From: Arthrobacter bambusae
Lineage (GTDB): Bacteria; Actinomycetota; Actinomycetes; Actinomycetales; Micrococcaceae
Direction: 5' to 3'
DNA length: 64,000 bases
NCBI RefSeq assembly: GCF_022606295.1
Contig: NZ_JAHHZS010000022.1
Location: 1-64,000, forward strand
Each line of letters begins with the position of its first letter. Position 1 is the stretch's first letter. Both the position numbers and the translations under genes were made by a program. This document shows positions 44,073 to 53,594 of the stretch, piece after piece. The notes below the pieces were generated by a model. The model ran no database searches, was not told the DNA's origin, and worked only from the letters and a program-made list of their open reading frames with translations.

Positions 44073-44140
44073 CTCTGTGTGCCTGTCCCGGTCCGGGACG
44101 CGGCAGAACCCCATCCCACAAAACCAGGAGTACTTAGACT

Positions 44141-45508
44141 GTGAAGAGCGCTGTCGAGAACCTCACCGCCACGCGGGTCAAGCTCAACGTTGAGGTTCCC
44201 TTTGAGGAACTGAAGCCGAGCATCGATGCCGCTTACAAGACCGTAGCTTCGCAAATCCAGGTTCCCGGGTTCCGCAAGGGCAAGGTTCCTTCCAAGCTGG
44301 TTGACCAGCGCGTCGGCCGCGGCTACGTCCTGGAGACCGCCATCAACGATGGCCTCAACGGCTGGTACCAGGCTGCCGTCCAGGAAGCCGGCCTCCGCCC
44401 GCTGAGCCGTCCCGAGGTTGAGATCACCGAGGTTCCGGACCCGTCCTCGACCGACGGCGAACTGAAGTTCCAGGTTGAGATCGACGTCCGTCCCGAGGTT
44501 GAACTCCCGGACTACGCCGGCATCAAGGTCGAGGTCGCTGCAGCGGATTCCTCCGACGCCGACGTCGACAAGGCCCTCGACGAGCTCCGCGGCCGCTTCG
44601 GCACGCTGAAGTCCGTTGACCGCCCGGCCGCCGATGGTGACTTCCTGACCATCGACATCACCGCCACGATCGACGGCGCCGAGATCGACTCCGCCACCGG
44701 CCTGTCCTACCAGGTTGGCGCCGGCACCATGCTTGAAGGCCTCGACGAGGCCGTCACGGGTCTCTCCGCCGAAGAAGAAGCAATCTTCGACACCACGCTG
44801 GTTGGCGGCGAGCACGCCGGCGAGGCAGCCCAGGTCAAGGTTGCGGTCAAGACCGTCAAGGAGCGCGAGCTCCCCGAGGCCAACGACGATTTCGCCCAGC
44901 TGGCATCCGAGTTCGACACCCTTGCCGAACTGCGCGAAGACCTTGCCAAGCAGGCCGCTGAGTCCAAGGTCGTCGGCCAGGGCGTCGAAGCCCGCGACAA
45001 GGTCTTGGACAAGCTCGTCGAGCTCATCGAGGTTCCGGTTCCGGACTCCGTGGTTGAGGAGCAGCTCGAAGCGCACTTCAACGCCGAGAACGCCCACGGT
45101 GAGGGCGAGCACGACACCGAGGAGCACCGCGCCGAGGTCAAGGCCAACACGGCCCGCGCCTTCCAGAACGAGATCATCCTTGACGCCATTGCCGACAAGG
45201 AAGAAGTGAGCGTCAGCCAGAACGAGCTGATCGACTACATCGTCACCACCGCAAGCCAGTACGGCATGGACCCGAACCAGTTCGCCCAGATCATCGATCA
45301 GAGCGGCCAGGTTCCCATGATGGTTTCCGAGGTACGCCGCCGCAAGGCCCTCGCAGTCGTCCTCGGCCAGGCCGAGGTTGTCGACTCCGAAGGCAACAAG
45401 GTCGACCTCAGCGACTTCGTGCGCCCCGCAGGCGAAGAGGCCTCCGTCGAGGAAGCCGAAGAGGCAGCCGTTGTTCCGAGCGACGACCCCGCTGCAGTGA
45501 AGTTCTAG
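44141..45508 (+). CDS. tig: Trigger factor
   Basis: Ribosome-bound chaperone and prolyl isomerase of 455 residues. The ribosome-docking signature [12 protein letters not shown] is at about residues 44-55. An FKBP-type domain covers about 160-245 ([24 protein letters not shown]), and the C-terminal helical chaperone domain ends in an acidic Ala/Glu-rich tail. GTG 44141 follows CAGGAG at a slightly long distance. It precedes clpP1-clpP2-clpX, the usual order in actinobacteria, but a terminator and a separate promoter stand between. Confidence 0.96.
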   Translation: MKSAVENLTATRVKLNVEVPFEELKPSIDAAYKTVASQIQVPGFRKGKVPSKLVDQRVGRGYVLETAINDGLNGWYQAAVQEAGLRPLSRPEVEITEVPDPSSTDGELKFQVEIDVRPEVELPDYAGIKVEVAAADSSDADVDKALDELRGRFGTLKSVDRPAADGDFLTIDITATIDGAEIDSATGLSYQVGAGTMLEGLDEAVTGLSAEEEAIFDTTLVGGEHAGEAAQVKVAVKTVKERELPEANDDFAQLASEFDTLAELREDLAKQAAESKVVGQGVEARDKVLDKLVELIEVPVPDSVVEEQLEAHFNAENAHGEGEHDTEEHRAEVKANTARAFQNEIILDAIADKEEVSVSQNELIDYIVTTASQYGMDPNQFAQIIDQSGQVPMMVSEVRRRKALAVVLGQAEVVDSEGNKVDLSDFVRPAGEEASVEEAEEAAVVPSDDPAAVKF

Positions 45509-45517
45509 TTTCACCTC

Positions 45518-45556
45518 AAGCCGCCCCCGGATCCTTGATCCGGGGGCGGCTTGGTT
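45518..45556 (+). terminator. Rho-independent terminator of tig
   Basis: A perfect 16-bp stem (45518-45533 with 45537-45552) with a 3-base loop ends in TTGGTTT. Confidence 0.85.
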
Positions 45557-45594
45557 TAAGCCCGGTGAGCATTGAAAGCGAGCTCTTCGGCAAT

Positions 45595-45612
45595 CGTGCG
45601 CCGTCAGCGAAC
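45595..45612. promoter_or_regulatory. Probable ClgR binding site upstream of clpP1
   Basis: CGCCGTCAGCG (45599-45609) followed by AAC matches the ClgR box; on the minus strand it reads GTTCGCTGACGGCG, fitting the published actinobacterial pattern GTTCGC-N5-GCG / CGCYNANRGCG. It lies 115 bases before the clpP1 start. A possible -10 is TAGTGT at 45651-45656. ClgR activates clp genes in Streptomyces, Corynebacterium and Mycobacterium. Confidence 0.7.
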
Positions 45613-45723
45613 AGTGCGATTCGGGAGAACAAATCGCCGTGGAAAACGGTTAGTGTCCAAGTAGTGAAGATCAGGGATGGCAAGTTCAGCAATGGCCCTG
45701 TCACCAGCGAGAGGTAAGTACTT

Positions 45724-46380
45724 ATGTCACAGCACGCAGAGGCGCCCAGGATGGCAACCGTCGATCCAGCGGCCCAGGACAACTACATCTACAACCGCCT
45801 GCTGAAAGAGCGCATCATCTGGCTCGGATCCGAAGTCCGGGATGAAAACGCCAACGCGATCTGCTCCCAGCTCCTCCTCCTCTCCGCTGAAGACCCGGAG
45901 AAGGACATCTACCTGTACATCAACTCGCCCGGCGGCTCGGTGACTGCCGGCATGGCCATCTACGACACGATGCAGTTCATTCCGAACGACGTCGTGACCG
46001 TTGCCACAGGGCTGGCGGCCTCCATGGGCCAGTTCCTCCTTTCCTCGGGCACCAAGGGCAAGCGCTACGCCACTCCGAACGCACGCATCCTGATGCACCA
46101 GCCCTCCGGCGGCATCGGTGGAACGGCGTCGGACATCAAGATCCAGGCGGAGCTGATCCTGCACATGAAGAAGGTCATGGCCGAGCTGACAGCCGAACAG
46201 ACCGGACAGACTGTGGAGACCATCCTCAAGGACAACGACCGCGACAAGTGGTTCACGGCAACCGAGGCTCTCGCTTACGGCTTCTTCGACAAGATCTCTG
46301 CCCACGCGGGATCGGTCGCCGGCGGCGGCGGGACGGCGAATTCCTCGAATTCCGAGACCCCGTCGACCTCCGAGAAGTAA
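45724..46380 (+). CDS. clpP1: ATP-dependent Clp protease proteolytic subunit 1
   Basis: Serine protease subunit of 218 residues forming, with ClpP2, the mixed tetradecamer of actinobacteria. Triad residues are Ser100 (GLAASMGQ), His125 (RILMHQP) and an Asp near 174 (DRDKWF). A Gly/Ser/Thr-rich tail of about 20 residues ends the protein. ATG 45724 follows GAGAGGTAAGTACTT. clpP2 begins 36 bases downstream in the same operon. The ClgR box upstream indicates stress-controlled expression. Confidence 0.96.
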   Translation: MSQHAEAPRMATVDPAAQDNYIYNRLLKERIIWLGSEVRDENANAICSQLLLLSAEDPEKDIYLYINSPGGSVTAGMAIYDTMQFIPNDVVTVATGLAASMGQFLLSSGTKGKRYATPNARILMHQPSGGIGGTASDIKIQAELILHMKKVMAELTAEQTGQTVETILKDNDRDKWFTATEALAYGFFDKISAHAGSVAGGGGTANSSNSETPSTSEK

Positions 46381-46416
46381 CCGGCACCAAGAAACTTTCA
46401 GATCAGGAGCAATAAA

Positions 46417-47076
46417 ATGAACTACAACTTTGGATGGTCTGCCGGTAATCTCCCGTCCAGCCGTTACGTCCTCCCGCAGTTCGAGGAGCGCACGCCCTAC
46501 GGCTTCAAGCGCCAGGACCCGTACACGAAGCTCTTCGAGGACCGCATCATCTTCCTCGGTGTCCAGGTTGACGACGCTTCGGCTGACGACATCATGGCCC
46601 AGCTGCTCGTTCTCGAGTCCACGGACCCGGACCGCGACATCACGTTGTACATCAACTCCCCGGGCGGTTCGTTCACGGCCATGACGGCTATCTACGACAC
46701 CATGCAGTACATCCGTCCCGAGATCCAGACCGTGTGCCTGGGTCAGGCCGCCAGCGCCGCAGCAGTGCTGCTCGCAGCCGGCACTCCCGGTAAGCGCCTC
46801 GCGTTGCCGAACGCCCGCGTCCTGATCCACCAGCCGGCCCTGTCGGGCGGCCAGGGTGGACAGGCTTCGGACCTTGAGATCCAGGCGGCCGAAGTGATGC
46901 GCATGCGCACGTGGCTCGAGGACACGCTGGCCCACCACTCGGGCCGGACCTCGGAGCAGGTCAACAATGACATCGAGCGCGACAAGATCCTCACCGCCGC
47001 TGAGGCGATGGACTATGGATTGATCGACCAGGTGCTCGATTCCCGCAAGATCAAGCCCCAGGCGATCGCCAGGTAG
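46417..47076 (+). CDS. clpP2: ATP-dependent Clp protease proteolytic subunit 2
   Basis: Second ClpP paralogue, 219 residues, partner of ClpP1. The triad is Ser113 ([12 protein letters not shown]), His138 (VLIHQPA) and an Asp near 189 (ERDKIL). The N-terminal about 35 residues are probably a processed propeptide, as in mycobacterial ClpP2. TCAGGAGC before ATG 46417 is a strong ribosome binding site. The ClpX/ClpC docking face is normally on ClpP2. Confidence 0.96.
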   Translation: MNYNFGWSAGNLPSSRYVLPQFEERTPYGFKRQDPYTKLFEDRIIFLGVQVDDASADDIMAQLLVLESTDPDRDITLYINSPGGSFTAMTAIYDTMQYIRPEIQTVCLGQAASAAAVLLAAGTPGKRLALPNARVLIHQPALSGGQGGQASDLEIQAAEVMRMRTWLEDTLAHHSGRTSEQVNNDIERDKILTAAEAMDYGLIDQVLDSRKIKPQAIAR

Positions 47077-47260
47077 CTGGCTAAAACTCGACGCCGGTGC
47101 GGTTCAGGAAATATGGGCCGCATCGGCGTTCTGTTTCAACCCAAGCAGCCCATTGTGACCTACAGTGGAAGTTGTCATGGTGGCGCCCCCGCTGCGATCT
47201 TCCGTTCTTGGCAGATAGGTACGGGGCTGCACCACCCGCATGAAACGAAGGGATTCCCAC

Positions 47261-48547
47261 ATGGCTCGGATTGGCGAGAGCACGGATCTGCTGAAGTGTT
47301 CTTTCTGCGGAAAGAGCCAGAAGCAGGTGCGGAAGCTGATTGCCGGGCCCGGCGTGTACATCTGCGACGAGTGCATCGAACTCTGCAACGAGATCATCGA
47401 AGAGGAACTCGCGGAAGTATCGGATCTTGGCAGCTTCGAGTTGCCCAAGCCGAGGGAGATCTTCGATTTCCTCCAGGAGTACGTGATCGGCCAGGAACCC
47501 GCGAAGCGCTCCCTCGCCGTCGCGGTGTACAACCACTACAAGCGCATCCAGGCGGGCCACGCGCCCAAGACCGGCCTTGGTGAAGGCGGACACCAGGAAG
47601 ACGTGGAGATCGCCAAATCCAACATCCTGCTGATTGGCCCCACCGGGTGCGGCAAGACCTACTTGGCGCAAACCCTGGCCCGCCGTCTTAACGTCCCCTT
47701 CGCGGTCGCCGATGCCACGGCCCTGACTGAGGCCGGATATGTCGGCGAAGACGTCGAGAACATCCTGCTGAAGCTCATCCAGGCCGCGGACTATGACGTC
47801 AAGAAGGCCGAACAGGGCATTATCTACATCGACGAGATCGACAAGATTTCGCGCAAGAGCGAGAACCCGTCCATCACGCGCGATGTCTCCGGCGAAGGCG
47901 TCCAGCAGGCGCTCCTGAAGATCCTCGAAGGCACCGTGGCTTCTGTTCCGCCGCAGGGCGGACGCAAACACCCGCATCAGGAATTCATCCAGATCGATAC
48001 CACCAACGTGCTGTTCATTGTGGCCGGTGCGTTCGCCGGGCTCGAGGACATCATCGGCTCCCGCTCGGGCCGCAAAGGCATTGGTTTCGGGGCCCCGCTC
48101 AACGAGGTCAAGGACAACGCGGACAGCTACGGCGAGGTGATGCCGGAGGATCTGCTCAAGTTCGGGCTCATTCCTGAATTCATCGGGCGCCTGCCCGTGA
48201 TCACCACCGTGTCCAACCTCGACCGTTCCGCGCTCATCCAGATTCTCTCCAAGCCCAAGAACGCCCTGATCAAGCAGTACCAGAAGATGTTCCAGCTGGA
48301 CGGCGTGGAGCTGTTGTTCGACGATGACGCCCTTGACTCGATTGCGGACCAAGCCTTGGAACGCGGCACCGGAGCCCGAGGCCTGCGCGCCATCATGGAG
48401 GAAGTGCTGCTCCCGGTCATGTTCGACCTGCCCAGCAGGGACGACATCGCGAGCGTTGTTATTACCGCCGACGCCGTGGCCAAGAAGGGCCAGCCCACCA
48501 TGATCGCGCACGAGGTCGTTGCGAAGCGTCGGAATAAGTCGGCCTAG
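47261..48547 (+). CDS. clpX: ATP-dependent Clp protease ATP-binding subunit ClpX
   Basis: AAA+ unfoldase of 428 residues delivering substrates to ClpP1P2. The N-terminal zinc-binding domain has CSFCGKSQ and CDECIELC (about residues 13-40). Walker [13 protein letters not shown], Walker [11 protein letters not shown], the pore loop GYVGEDVE and the IGF-type docking region SGRKGIGFG are all present. ATG 47261 with GAAGGGA upstream is the right start. It is 184 bases downstream of clpP2 and may have its own promoter. Confidence 0.97.
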   Translation: MARIGESTDLLKCSFCGKSQKQVRKLIAGPGVYICDECIELCNEIIEEELAEVSDLGSFELPKPREIFDFLQEYVIGQEPAKRSLAVAVYNHYKRIQAGHAPKTGLGEGGHQEDVEIAKSNILLIGPTGCGKTYLAQTLARRLNVPFAVADATALTEAGYVGEDVENILLKLIQAADYDVKKAEQGIIYIDEIDKISRKSENPSITRDVSGEGVQQALLKILEGTVASVPPQGGRKHPHQEFIQIDTTNVLFIVAGAFAGLEDIIGSRSGRKGIGFGAPLNEVKDNADSYGEVMPEDLLKFGLIPEFIGRLPVITTVSNLDRSALIQILSKPKNALIKQYQKMFQLDGVELLFDDDALDSIADQALERGTGARGLRAIMEEVLLPVMFDLPSRDDIASVVITADAVAKKGQPTMIAHEVVAKRRNKSA

Positions 48548-48626
48548 CCTGGGGTTTGCATGGTTGGTGCCGGACACCCGTTCGTCCGGTAGCCGCGTCC
48601 CTTTCTTCCTACCCAAGGAGTTCCCT

Positions 48627-49241
48627 GTGCCCGAGCAGACCGCCAACAAGGTTGATTTCTGGTTCGATCCCATGTGCCCTTTTGCCTGGGTGACCTCCCG
48701 CTGGATCGGCGAAGTCGAAGACGTCCGTGGCATCGAGACCAACTGGAACGTCATGAGTCTCTCCGTCCTCAATGAAGGCCGCGAGCTGCCTGCTGAATAC
48801 ACCGAGAAGATGAAGCTGGGCTGGGGACCGGTCCGCGTCATCATTGCTGCCCGCGAGCTGCACGGCGATGAGTACATCAAGCCGTTGTACGACGCGATGG
48901 GCTTACTCATCCACCACGAAGGCGTCAAGGATTTCGCCGAGGTCATCTCCAAGGCACTGGCTGAAACCGGCTTGCCCGCCGAGTTGGCCCGCTTTGCCGA
49001 TTCCGAGGAATACGATGTCCAGTTGCGTGCCAGCCACGAAGCGGGAATCTCCCTGGTGGGCCAGGACGTCGGCACGCCGGTGGTCGCCGTCAACGGCACG
49101 GCCTTCTTCGGCCCGGTCCTCACCCGCATTCCCCGTGGCGAGGAAGCCGGCCTGATCTGGGACGCCACCGTCACCCTGGCCGGCTACCCGCACTTCTTCG
49201 AGCTGAAGCGCAGCCGCACGGAAAGCCCCGAATTCAACTAG
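48627..49241 (+). CDS. DsbA-like thioredoxin-fold protein (Rv2466c type), altered active site
   Basis: Protein of 204 residues of the DsbA/2-hydroxychromene isomerase-like fold. It matches M. tuberculosis Rv2466c, the mycothiol-dependent nitroreductase/mycoredoxin-like enzyme: FWFDPMCPFAW, WNVMSLSVLNEGRELP, GWGPVRVIIAA and AFFGPVLTRIPRGEEAG. In my recollection Rv2466c has CPWC; here the site reads CPFA (Cys17, Ala20), so the resolving Cys is missing. A monothiol mechanism with mycothiol is possible. GTG 48627 has AAGGAG six bases upstream. It is downstream of clpX, in the same wider neighbourhood as in mycobacteria. Confidence 0.85.
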   Translation: MPEQTANKVDFWFDPMCPFAWVTSRWIGEVEDVRGIETNWNVMSLSVLNEGRELPAEYTEKMKLGWGPVRVIIAARELHGDEYIKPLYDAMGLLIHHEGVKDFAEVISKALAETGLPAELARFADSEEYDVQLRASHEAGISLVGQDVGTPVVAVNGTAFFGPVLTRIPRGEEAGLIWDATVTLAGYPHFFELKRSRTESPEFN

Positions 49242-49296
49242 CGGGAAGTCAACGCTTCTGAATTCACGTACCCTGGGCCGTCCTTCGAGGCACAGG

Positions 49297-50172
49297 CTAC
49301 TTCAGGAATCGCGAGGTTCTGCGGTCCGCGAGGATTTTTCCGTTCGTTTGGCAGACAGGGCAGTACTGCAAAGCCGTGTCGGCAAAGGACACCTCGCGGA
49401 TCGTGGTTCCACACACTGGGCACGGCTGCCCTGCCCTGCCGTGGACCCGCATGGCGCTGCGCTTCGTGTCCTTGAGTTCGCTGGAGGCTTTCCCCACTGC
49501 GGCGGTGACGGCCGCGCCCAGGATGCTTTCGATGGACTCATAGAGGACATGAGTTGTGTCCTTGTCCAGCGACTTGGCGATCGCGAACGGTGAAATCCTC
49601 GCGGCGTGAAGGATTTCGTCACTGTAGGCATTGCCGATCCCCGCAATGACACTTTGGCTCCGGAGGAGCCCCTTGATCTGGTGCGGACTTGCGGCAAGGA
49701 TTCCGGCCAGTGTTTCTTCGGTGAATTCGGGGCCAAGCGGGTCCGGGCCTAGCGTCGCGATCCCGGGAACGTCCAAGGGGTCGAGGACCACGTAGATGGC
49801 CAGGCTTTTCTTCGTTCCCGCCTCCGTCAGGTCCACACCGACGGGCGTCGAGCCGTCGCTCTTGGTGAAGCCGAGCCTCGCGGCGATATTGCTGCCGCCC
49901 ATCCGTAGCTGGGCTTGCGATGGCTGCTCGGTGTAGCGCAGCCACCCGGCTTTGGCGAGATGGAAGATGAAATGGATGCCGTCGGCGTCGAGACTGACGA
50001 ACTTGCCGAAACGTTCCACCCCGACGATCTTGCGACCCTCCAGGGCTGAGTATGGGGGATCGGCCGTCTTCAGCACGGCAAAGGAAGTGATCTGAATCTT
50101 CGTCAGTTCGGCATCGAGAAGATTCCTGCCCAGGAAGGCAGTCAACCCGGCCACTTCGGGAAGTTCTGGCAT
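49297..50172 (-). CDS. Fpg/Nei family DNA glycosylase (Fpg type)
   Basis: Second base-excision glycosylase in the window, 291 residues. MPELPEVAGL at the N-terminus is the Fpg-branch form of the catalytic Pro2-Glu3 motif. A helix-two-turn-helix is seen in QSVIAGIGNAYSDEILHAARISP, split here as VIAGIGNAYSDEIL, and the zinc finger in CPVCGTT...YCPVCQ. It keeps Lys and Arg residues near the end typical for binding abasic DNA. ATG 50172 is preferred because it gives the exact catalytic N-terminus. The branch resembles actinobacterial Fpg-like paralogues of uncertain substrate range. Confidence 0.92.
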   Translation of the reverse strand: MPELPEVAGLTAFLGRNLLDAELTKIQITSFAVLKTADPPYSALEGRKIVGVERFGKFVSLDADGIHFIFHLAKAGWLRYTEQPSQAQLRMGGSNIAARLGFTKSDGSTPVGVDLTEAGTKKSLAIYVVLDPLDVPGIATLGPDPLGPEFTEETLAGILAASPHQIKGLLRSQSVIAGIGNAYSDEILHAARISPFAIAKSLDKDTTHVLYESIESILGAAVTAAVGKASSELKDTKRSAMRVHGRAGQPCPVCGTTIREVSFADTALQYCPVCQTNGKILADRRTSRFLK

Positions 50173-50299
50173 AGCACCACTGTGCCACAAAGCACCCATG
50201 CCCAGAACCCCGGACGCCCGCCACGAAGCCCCGAATTACATACCAGTAGTTCCTGAAGAGGGCTTGTGCTTGCTGGGGAGCAGGTCAAGAATAGAACTT

Positions 50300-50507
50300 A
50301 CCCACTTCGAAAGAAGAGGGACACGGAAACCAGAGATTCAGTGATATGTATCTGACGCAGCCTTCGGCAAAGTTGGATGCAAGCTACCAGTGACGAGGTA
50401 GGAAGACCTGAAAGTCCGAGGATTCCGCCAGACTGCCAAGACGTCACCAGGTAGCCGAAGAGTCGAAGCCCCACCAACGGCTAAACGCTGATGGGGCTTC
50501 CCCTTTG
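50300..50507 (+). ncRNA. Candidate structured non-coding RNA
   Basis: No gene occupies this stretch, yet it folds well on the plus strand. A 17-bp interrupted helix joins CTTCG (50362-50366), GCTACC (50383-50388) and GTGACG (50390-50395) with CGTCAC (50442-50447), GGTAGC (50450-50455) and CGAAG (50456-50460). Inside is a 46-base region with smaller hairpins (AGGT/ACCT, AGTC/GACT). A terminator-like hairpin (GAAGCCCCA 50465-50473, TGGGGCTTC 50492-50500, then CCCCTTT) ends it. A weak promoter TTGCTG-N16-TAGAAC lies near 50270-50297. I match it to no known riboswitch. It is divergent from the Fpg gene and convergent with valS. Confidence 0.42.
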
Positions 50508-50524
50508 CCCGGGAACTCCCGGGC
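50507..50524 (-). terminator. Hairpin after valS
   Basis: GCCCGGGA (50507-50514) pairs with TCCCGGGC (50517-50524) with a 2-base loop, 10 bases beyond the valS stop. No T-tract is visible. Confidence 0.5.
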
Positions 50525-50534
50525 ACCTTACGGA

Positions 50535-53156
50535 CTACGCTTGCGCGGGCTCCTCGGCAGGTGCCAGGACAACGTCGCTCACCGTGAGTTCGCCGTCCCC
50601 TGCAACCAGTGAGATCTCCTGTGCGTTGGCCGCGGCCCTCAGGTCTCCCAGTCCGGCTTCCAGTTGTGCAACGAACGACTCGGTTGCGCTGATGGTGGCG
50701 GAGAGGACCTCGGTGCGCTGCTTGACTTTGGCTTCGGACTTGGCCTTGCGGATGCCGCTCAGCGCGATGCCGACGGTGCCCAGCATCGTGGTGTCGCCGT
50801 CGAGGATTTCCACGGCTGCCGGCCACGGCGCGCGGTGGACTGAACCCGTGCGCCACCAGCTCCAGACCTCTTCGGTGGCGAAGGGGAGGAAGGGCGCGAA
50901 GAGGCGCAATAGCGCATCCAGTGCGGTGGCGAGGGCAGCAAGCACGGAGGCCTGCTCAGCCTCGCCGGCCGCACCGTAGGCACGGTCCTTGATGAGCTCC
51001 ACGTAGTCGTCCGTGAACTGCCAGAAGAACGATTCCGTGATCTGCAGGGCGCGGGCGTAGTCGTAGTTGTCGAACGCCTTGGTGGACTGGGCCACGACGT
51101 CGGCCAGCTGCGCCAAAAGTGCACGGTCCAGGGGGTTGCTCAGGACGGACAGGTCCGAGCCGACCACCGAGTTCTCCGTGGCGCCCAGGTTCAACACGAA
51201 CTTGGAGGCGTTGAGCAACTTGATGGCCAGGCGGCGGCCGATCTTCATCTGGGCGATCTCGTACGCCGTGTCCGCACCGAGCTTGGCCGAGGCGGCCCAG
51301 TAACGGACGGCGTCCGAGCCGAATTCGTTCAGGACGTCGGTGGGAACAACCACGTTGCCCTTGGACTTGGACATCTTCTTGCGGTCCGGGTCCAGAATCC
51401 AGCCCGAGATGGCTGCGTGCTTCCAGGGAGCGCTGTCCTGCAGGGCATCTGCCCGGACAGCCGAGGAGAAGAGCCAGGTGCGGATGATGTCGTGGCCCTG
51501 GGGGCGGAGGTCAAAGGGGTAGACCTTGCTGAATAGTTCCTCGTCACGGCTCCAGCCGCCCACGATCTGCGGAGTCAGCGACGACGTGGCCCAGGTGTCC
51601 AGGACATCGGCGTCGCCGATGAAGCCGTTGGGCTGCTCGCGCTGGGACTCGTCGAAGCCGGGTGCCGCGTCCGCCGCGGGGTCTACGGGCAAGGATTCGT
51701 CGGACGGCAGGATCGGGTTTTCGTAGTCCGGGTTGCCCTGCGCATCCAGCGGGTACCAGACGGGAATCGGCACACCGAAGAAGCGCTGGCGCGAAACGAG
51801 CCAATCGCCGTTGAGCCCGGAGATCCAGTTCTCGTAGCGGGAACGCATGAAGGACGGGTGGAACTCGATCTCGTGTCCGCGCGCGATCAACCGTTCGCGG
51901 CGGTCCTCGTCACGCCCGCCATTGCGGATGTACCACTGGCGCGACGTGACAACCTCAAGGGGCTTGTCGCCCTTCTCGAAGAAGTTCACGGGGTGCGTGA
52001 TCTTCTTGGGTTCGCCATCCAGCAGATCTGCGGCAATGAGCAGCTCCACCACTGTTTCCTTGGCGGAGAACGCGGTCTTGCCGGCAATTGCCGCGTAGGC
52101 TTCCTTGCCGGCGTCGGTGGTGATCCACTCAGGGGTTTCCGCGATGATGCGTCCGTCGCGGCCCATGATGGCACGGGTGGGCAACTGCAGCTCGCGCCAC
52201 CAGGTGACGTCGGTCAGGTCGCCGAAGGTACAGACCATGGCGATGCCGGAGCCCTTGTCCGCCTTGGCGAGCGGGTGGGCTTTGACCTCGAGCTCGACGT
52301 CGAACAGGGGGGACCTGACGGTCTTGCCGAACAGCGGCTGGTAGCGCTCGTCGTCGGGGTTTGCCACCAGCGCCGCGCACGCGGCGAGCAGTTCAGGACG
52401 CGTTGTCTCGATGTAGATCTTCTCGCCGTCGGCGGTGAAGAAGGGGTAGCGGTAGTACGCGCCGGCAACGTCGCGGTCCTCCAGCTCGGCCTGGGCGACG
52501 GCGGTACGGAACGTCACGTCCCACAGGGTGGGGGCCTCGGCCATGTAGGCATCCCCGGCGTTCAGGTTGGCGATGAAGGCGCGCTGGGACACCGCACGGG
52601 AGGTGTCGTCGATCGTGCGGTACGTGAGGTCCCAGTCAACGGACAGGCCGAGGGTCTGGAACAGGTTCTCGAAGACCTTCTCGTCCTCGACGGCGAGTTC
52701 CTCGCAGAGCTCGATGAAGTTCCGGCGCGAGACGACGTCGAAATCGCGCTGGTTCTTCGCCGGCTGTGCCGGCGGGCGGTAGCCGGCGTTGTAGGGGATG
52801 GCGGGATCGCAGCGGACGCCGTAGTAGTTCTGCACGCGGCGCTCAGTGGGGAGCCCGTTGTCGTCCCAGCCCATCGGGTAGAAGACGTTCTTGCCGGTCA
52901 TGCGCATGTAGCGGGCCTGGACATCCGTCTGCGTGAACGAGAACATGTGGCCCACGTGGAGCGAACCGGATGCGGTGGGCGGGGGAGTGTCGATCGAGTA
53001 GACCTGCTCCCGGGTGGTGTCCGGGTTGAACTTGTAGGTTCCTTCGTCCAGCCAGCGCCGCGTCAGGGCAGCCTCGAGGCCTTCAAGGGCCGGCTTGTCG
53101 GGAACGTTGATGGGGGCGGTGGCGGGCGTGTCTGTACCCTGCGTTGATTCAGCCAT
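50535..53156 (-). CDS. valS: Valyl-tRNA synthetase
   Basis: Class I aminoacyl-tRNA synthetase of 873 residues charging tRNA-Val. The HIGH-type motif is SLHVGHM (about residues 65-71) and the second signature is KKMSKSKGNVVVP. An editing (CP1) domain lies between, with TTRPELLAACAAL. The C-terminal coiled coil (about 810-860) is short. Start ATG 53156 is divergent from the DUF488 gene. In mycobacteria valS is followed by folC and ndk; here ileS has that place and valS stands on the other strand. Confidence 0.96.
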   Translation of the reverse strand: MAESTQGTDTPATAPINVPDKPALEGLEAALTRRWLDEGTYKFNPDTTREQVYSIDTPPPTASGSLHVGHMFSFTQTDVQARYMRMTGKNVFYPMGWDDNGLPTERRVQNYYGVRCDPAIPYNAGYRPPAQPAKNQRDFDVVSRRNFIELCEELAVEDEKVFENLFQTLGLSVDWDLTYRTIDDTSRAVSQRAFIANLNAGDAYMAEAPTLWDVTFRTAVAQAELEDRDVAGAYYRYPFFTADGEKIYIETTRPELLAACAALVANPDDERYQPLFGKTVRSPLFDVELEVKAHPLAKADKGSGIAMVCTFGDLTDVTWWRELQLPTRAIMGRDGRIIAETPEWITTDAGKEAYAAIAGKTAFSAKETVVELLIAADLLDGEPKKITHPVNFFEKGDKPLEVVTSRQWYIRNGGRDEDRRERLIARGHEIEFHPSFMRSRYENWISGLNGDWLVSRQRFFGVPIPVWYPLDAQGNPDYENPILPSDESLPVDPAADAAPGFDESQREQPNGFIGDADVLDTWATSSLTPQIVGGWSRDEELFSKVYPFDLRPQGHDIIRTWLFSSAVRADALQDSAPWKHAAISGWILDPDRKKMSKSKGNVVVPTDVLNEFGSDAVRYWAASAKLGADTAYEIAQMKIGRRLAIKLLNASKFVLNLGATENSVVGSDLSVLSNPLDRALLAQLADVVAQSTKAFDNYDYARALQITESFFWQFTDDYVELIKDRAYGAAGEAEQASVLAALATALDALLRLFAPFLPFATEEVWSWWRTGSVHRAPWPAAVEILDGDTTMLGTVGIALSGIRKAKSEAKVKQRTEVLSATISATESFVAQLEAGLGDLRAAANAQEISLVAGDGELTVSDVVLAPAEEPAQA

Positions 53157-53219
53157 GGGCCAATTGTTTCATGGCGCCCTTTGTTCCGTGGCACGCGGAC
53201 GTGCCGTAGCATGCGGGCC

Positions 53220-53594
53220 ATGACGGAACTCAAGGATGTTTTGGCCATCAAGCGCATCTATGACGAAGCAAGCGACGACGACGGCTGCCGGGTTCTGGTG
53301 GACCGGCTCTGGCCGCGAGGGGTATCCAAAGAACGGGCCCACCTGGATCTCTGGCTCAAGGAAATAGCGCCCTCGCCGCCGCTGCGCACCGAGTTTGCTC
53401 ATATGCAGGAGCGATTCGGGGACTTCCGCCGTGCATACCTCGCCGAGCTGGAACAGAATTCCGCCGTGGAGCAGTTGCTGGGGTTGGCTGCCGGGAAGAA
53501 GCGCGTGACGCTGCTCTATGGCGCCAGGGATCCCGAACTGAACCACGCCCGCGTTCTGCTGGAGTTCCTGCTGGGTGCCGGGGCGGCGGCATGA
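53220..53594 (+). CDS. DUF488 family protein
   Basis: Protein of 124 residues of the short DUF488 family (E. coli YeaO-like). The signature RVLVDRLWPRGVSKERA is at about 25-41, followed by LWLKEIAPSPPLR and the late TLLYGARDPELNHA. No catalytic function is established. ATG 53220 is chosen, giving the usual N-terminus VLAIKRIYDEAS. Its stop overlaps the start of the methyltransferase gene (ATGA), so the two are translationally coupled. Confidence 0.88.
   Translation: MTELKDVLAIKRIYDEASDDDGCRVLVDRLWPRGVSKERAHLDLWLKEIAPSPPLRTEFAHMQERFGDFRRAYLAELEQNSAVEQLLGLAAGKKRVTLLYGARDPELNHARVLLEFLLGAGAAA

Noticed and set aside
50300..50345. Resemblance of TTCGAAAGAAGAGGGAC to a cyclic di-GMP riboswitch
   Set aside because: The conserved GCAAAGCC and GGTAGGTAGCGGGG parts do not follow in the right order.
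50475..50507. Fluoride-riboswitch-like string GCTGATGGGGCTTCC
   Set aside because: The 5' part of that aptamer (GGCGATG-type) is missing and the string is one arm of a terminator-like hairpin.
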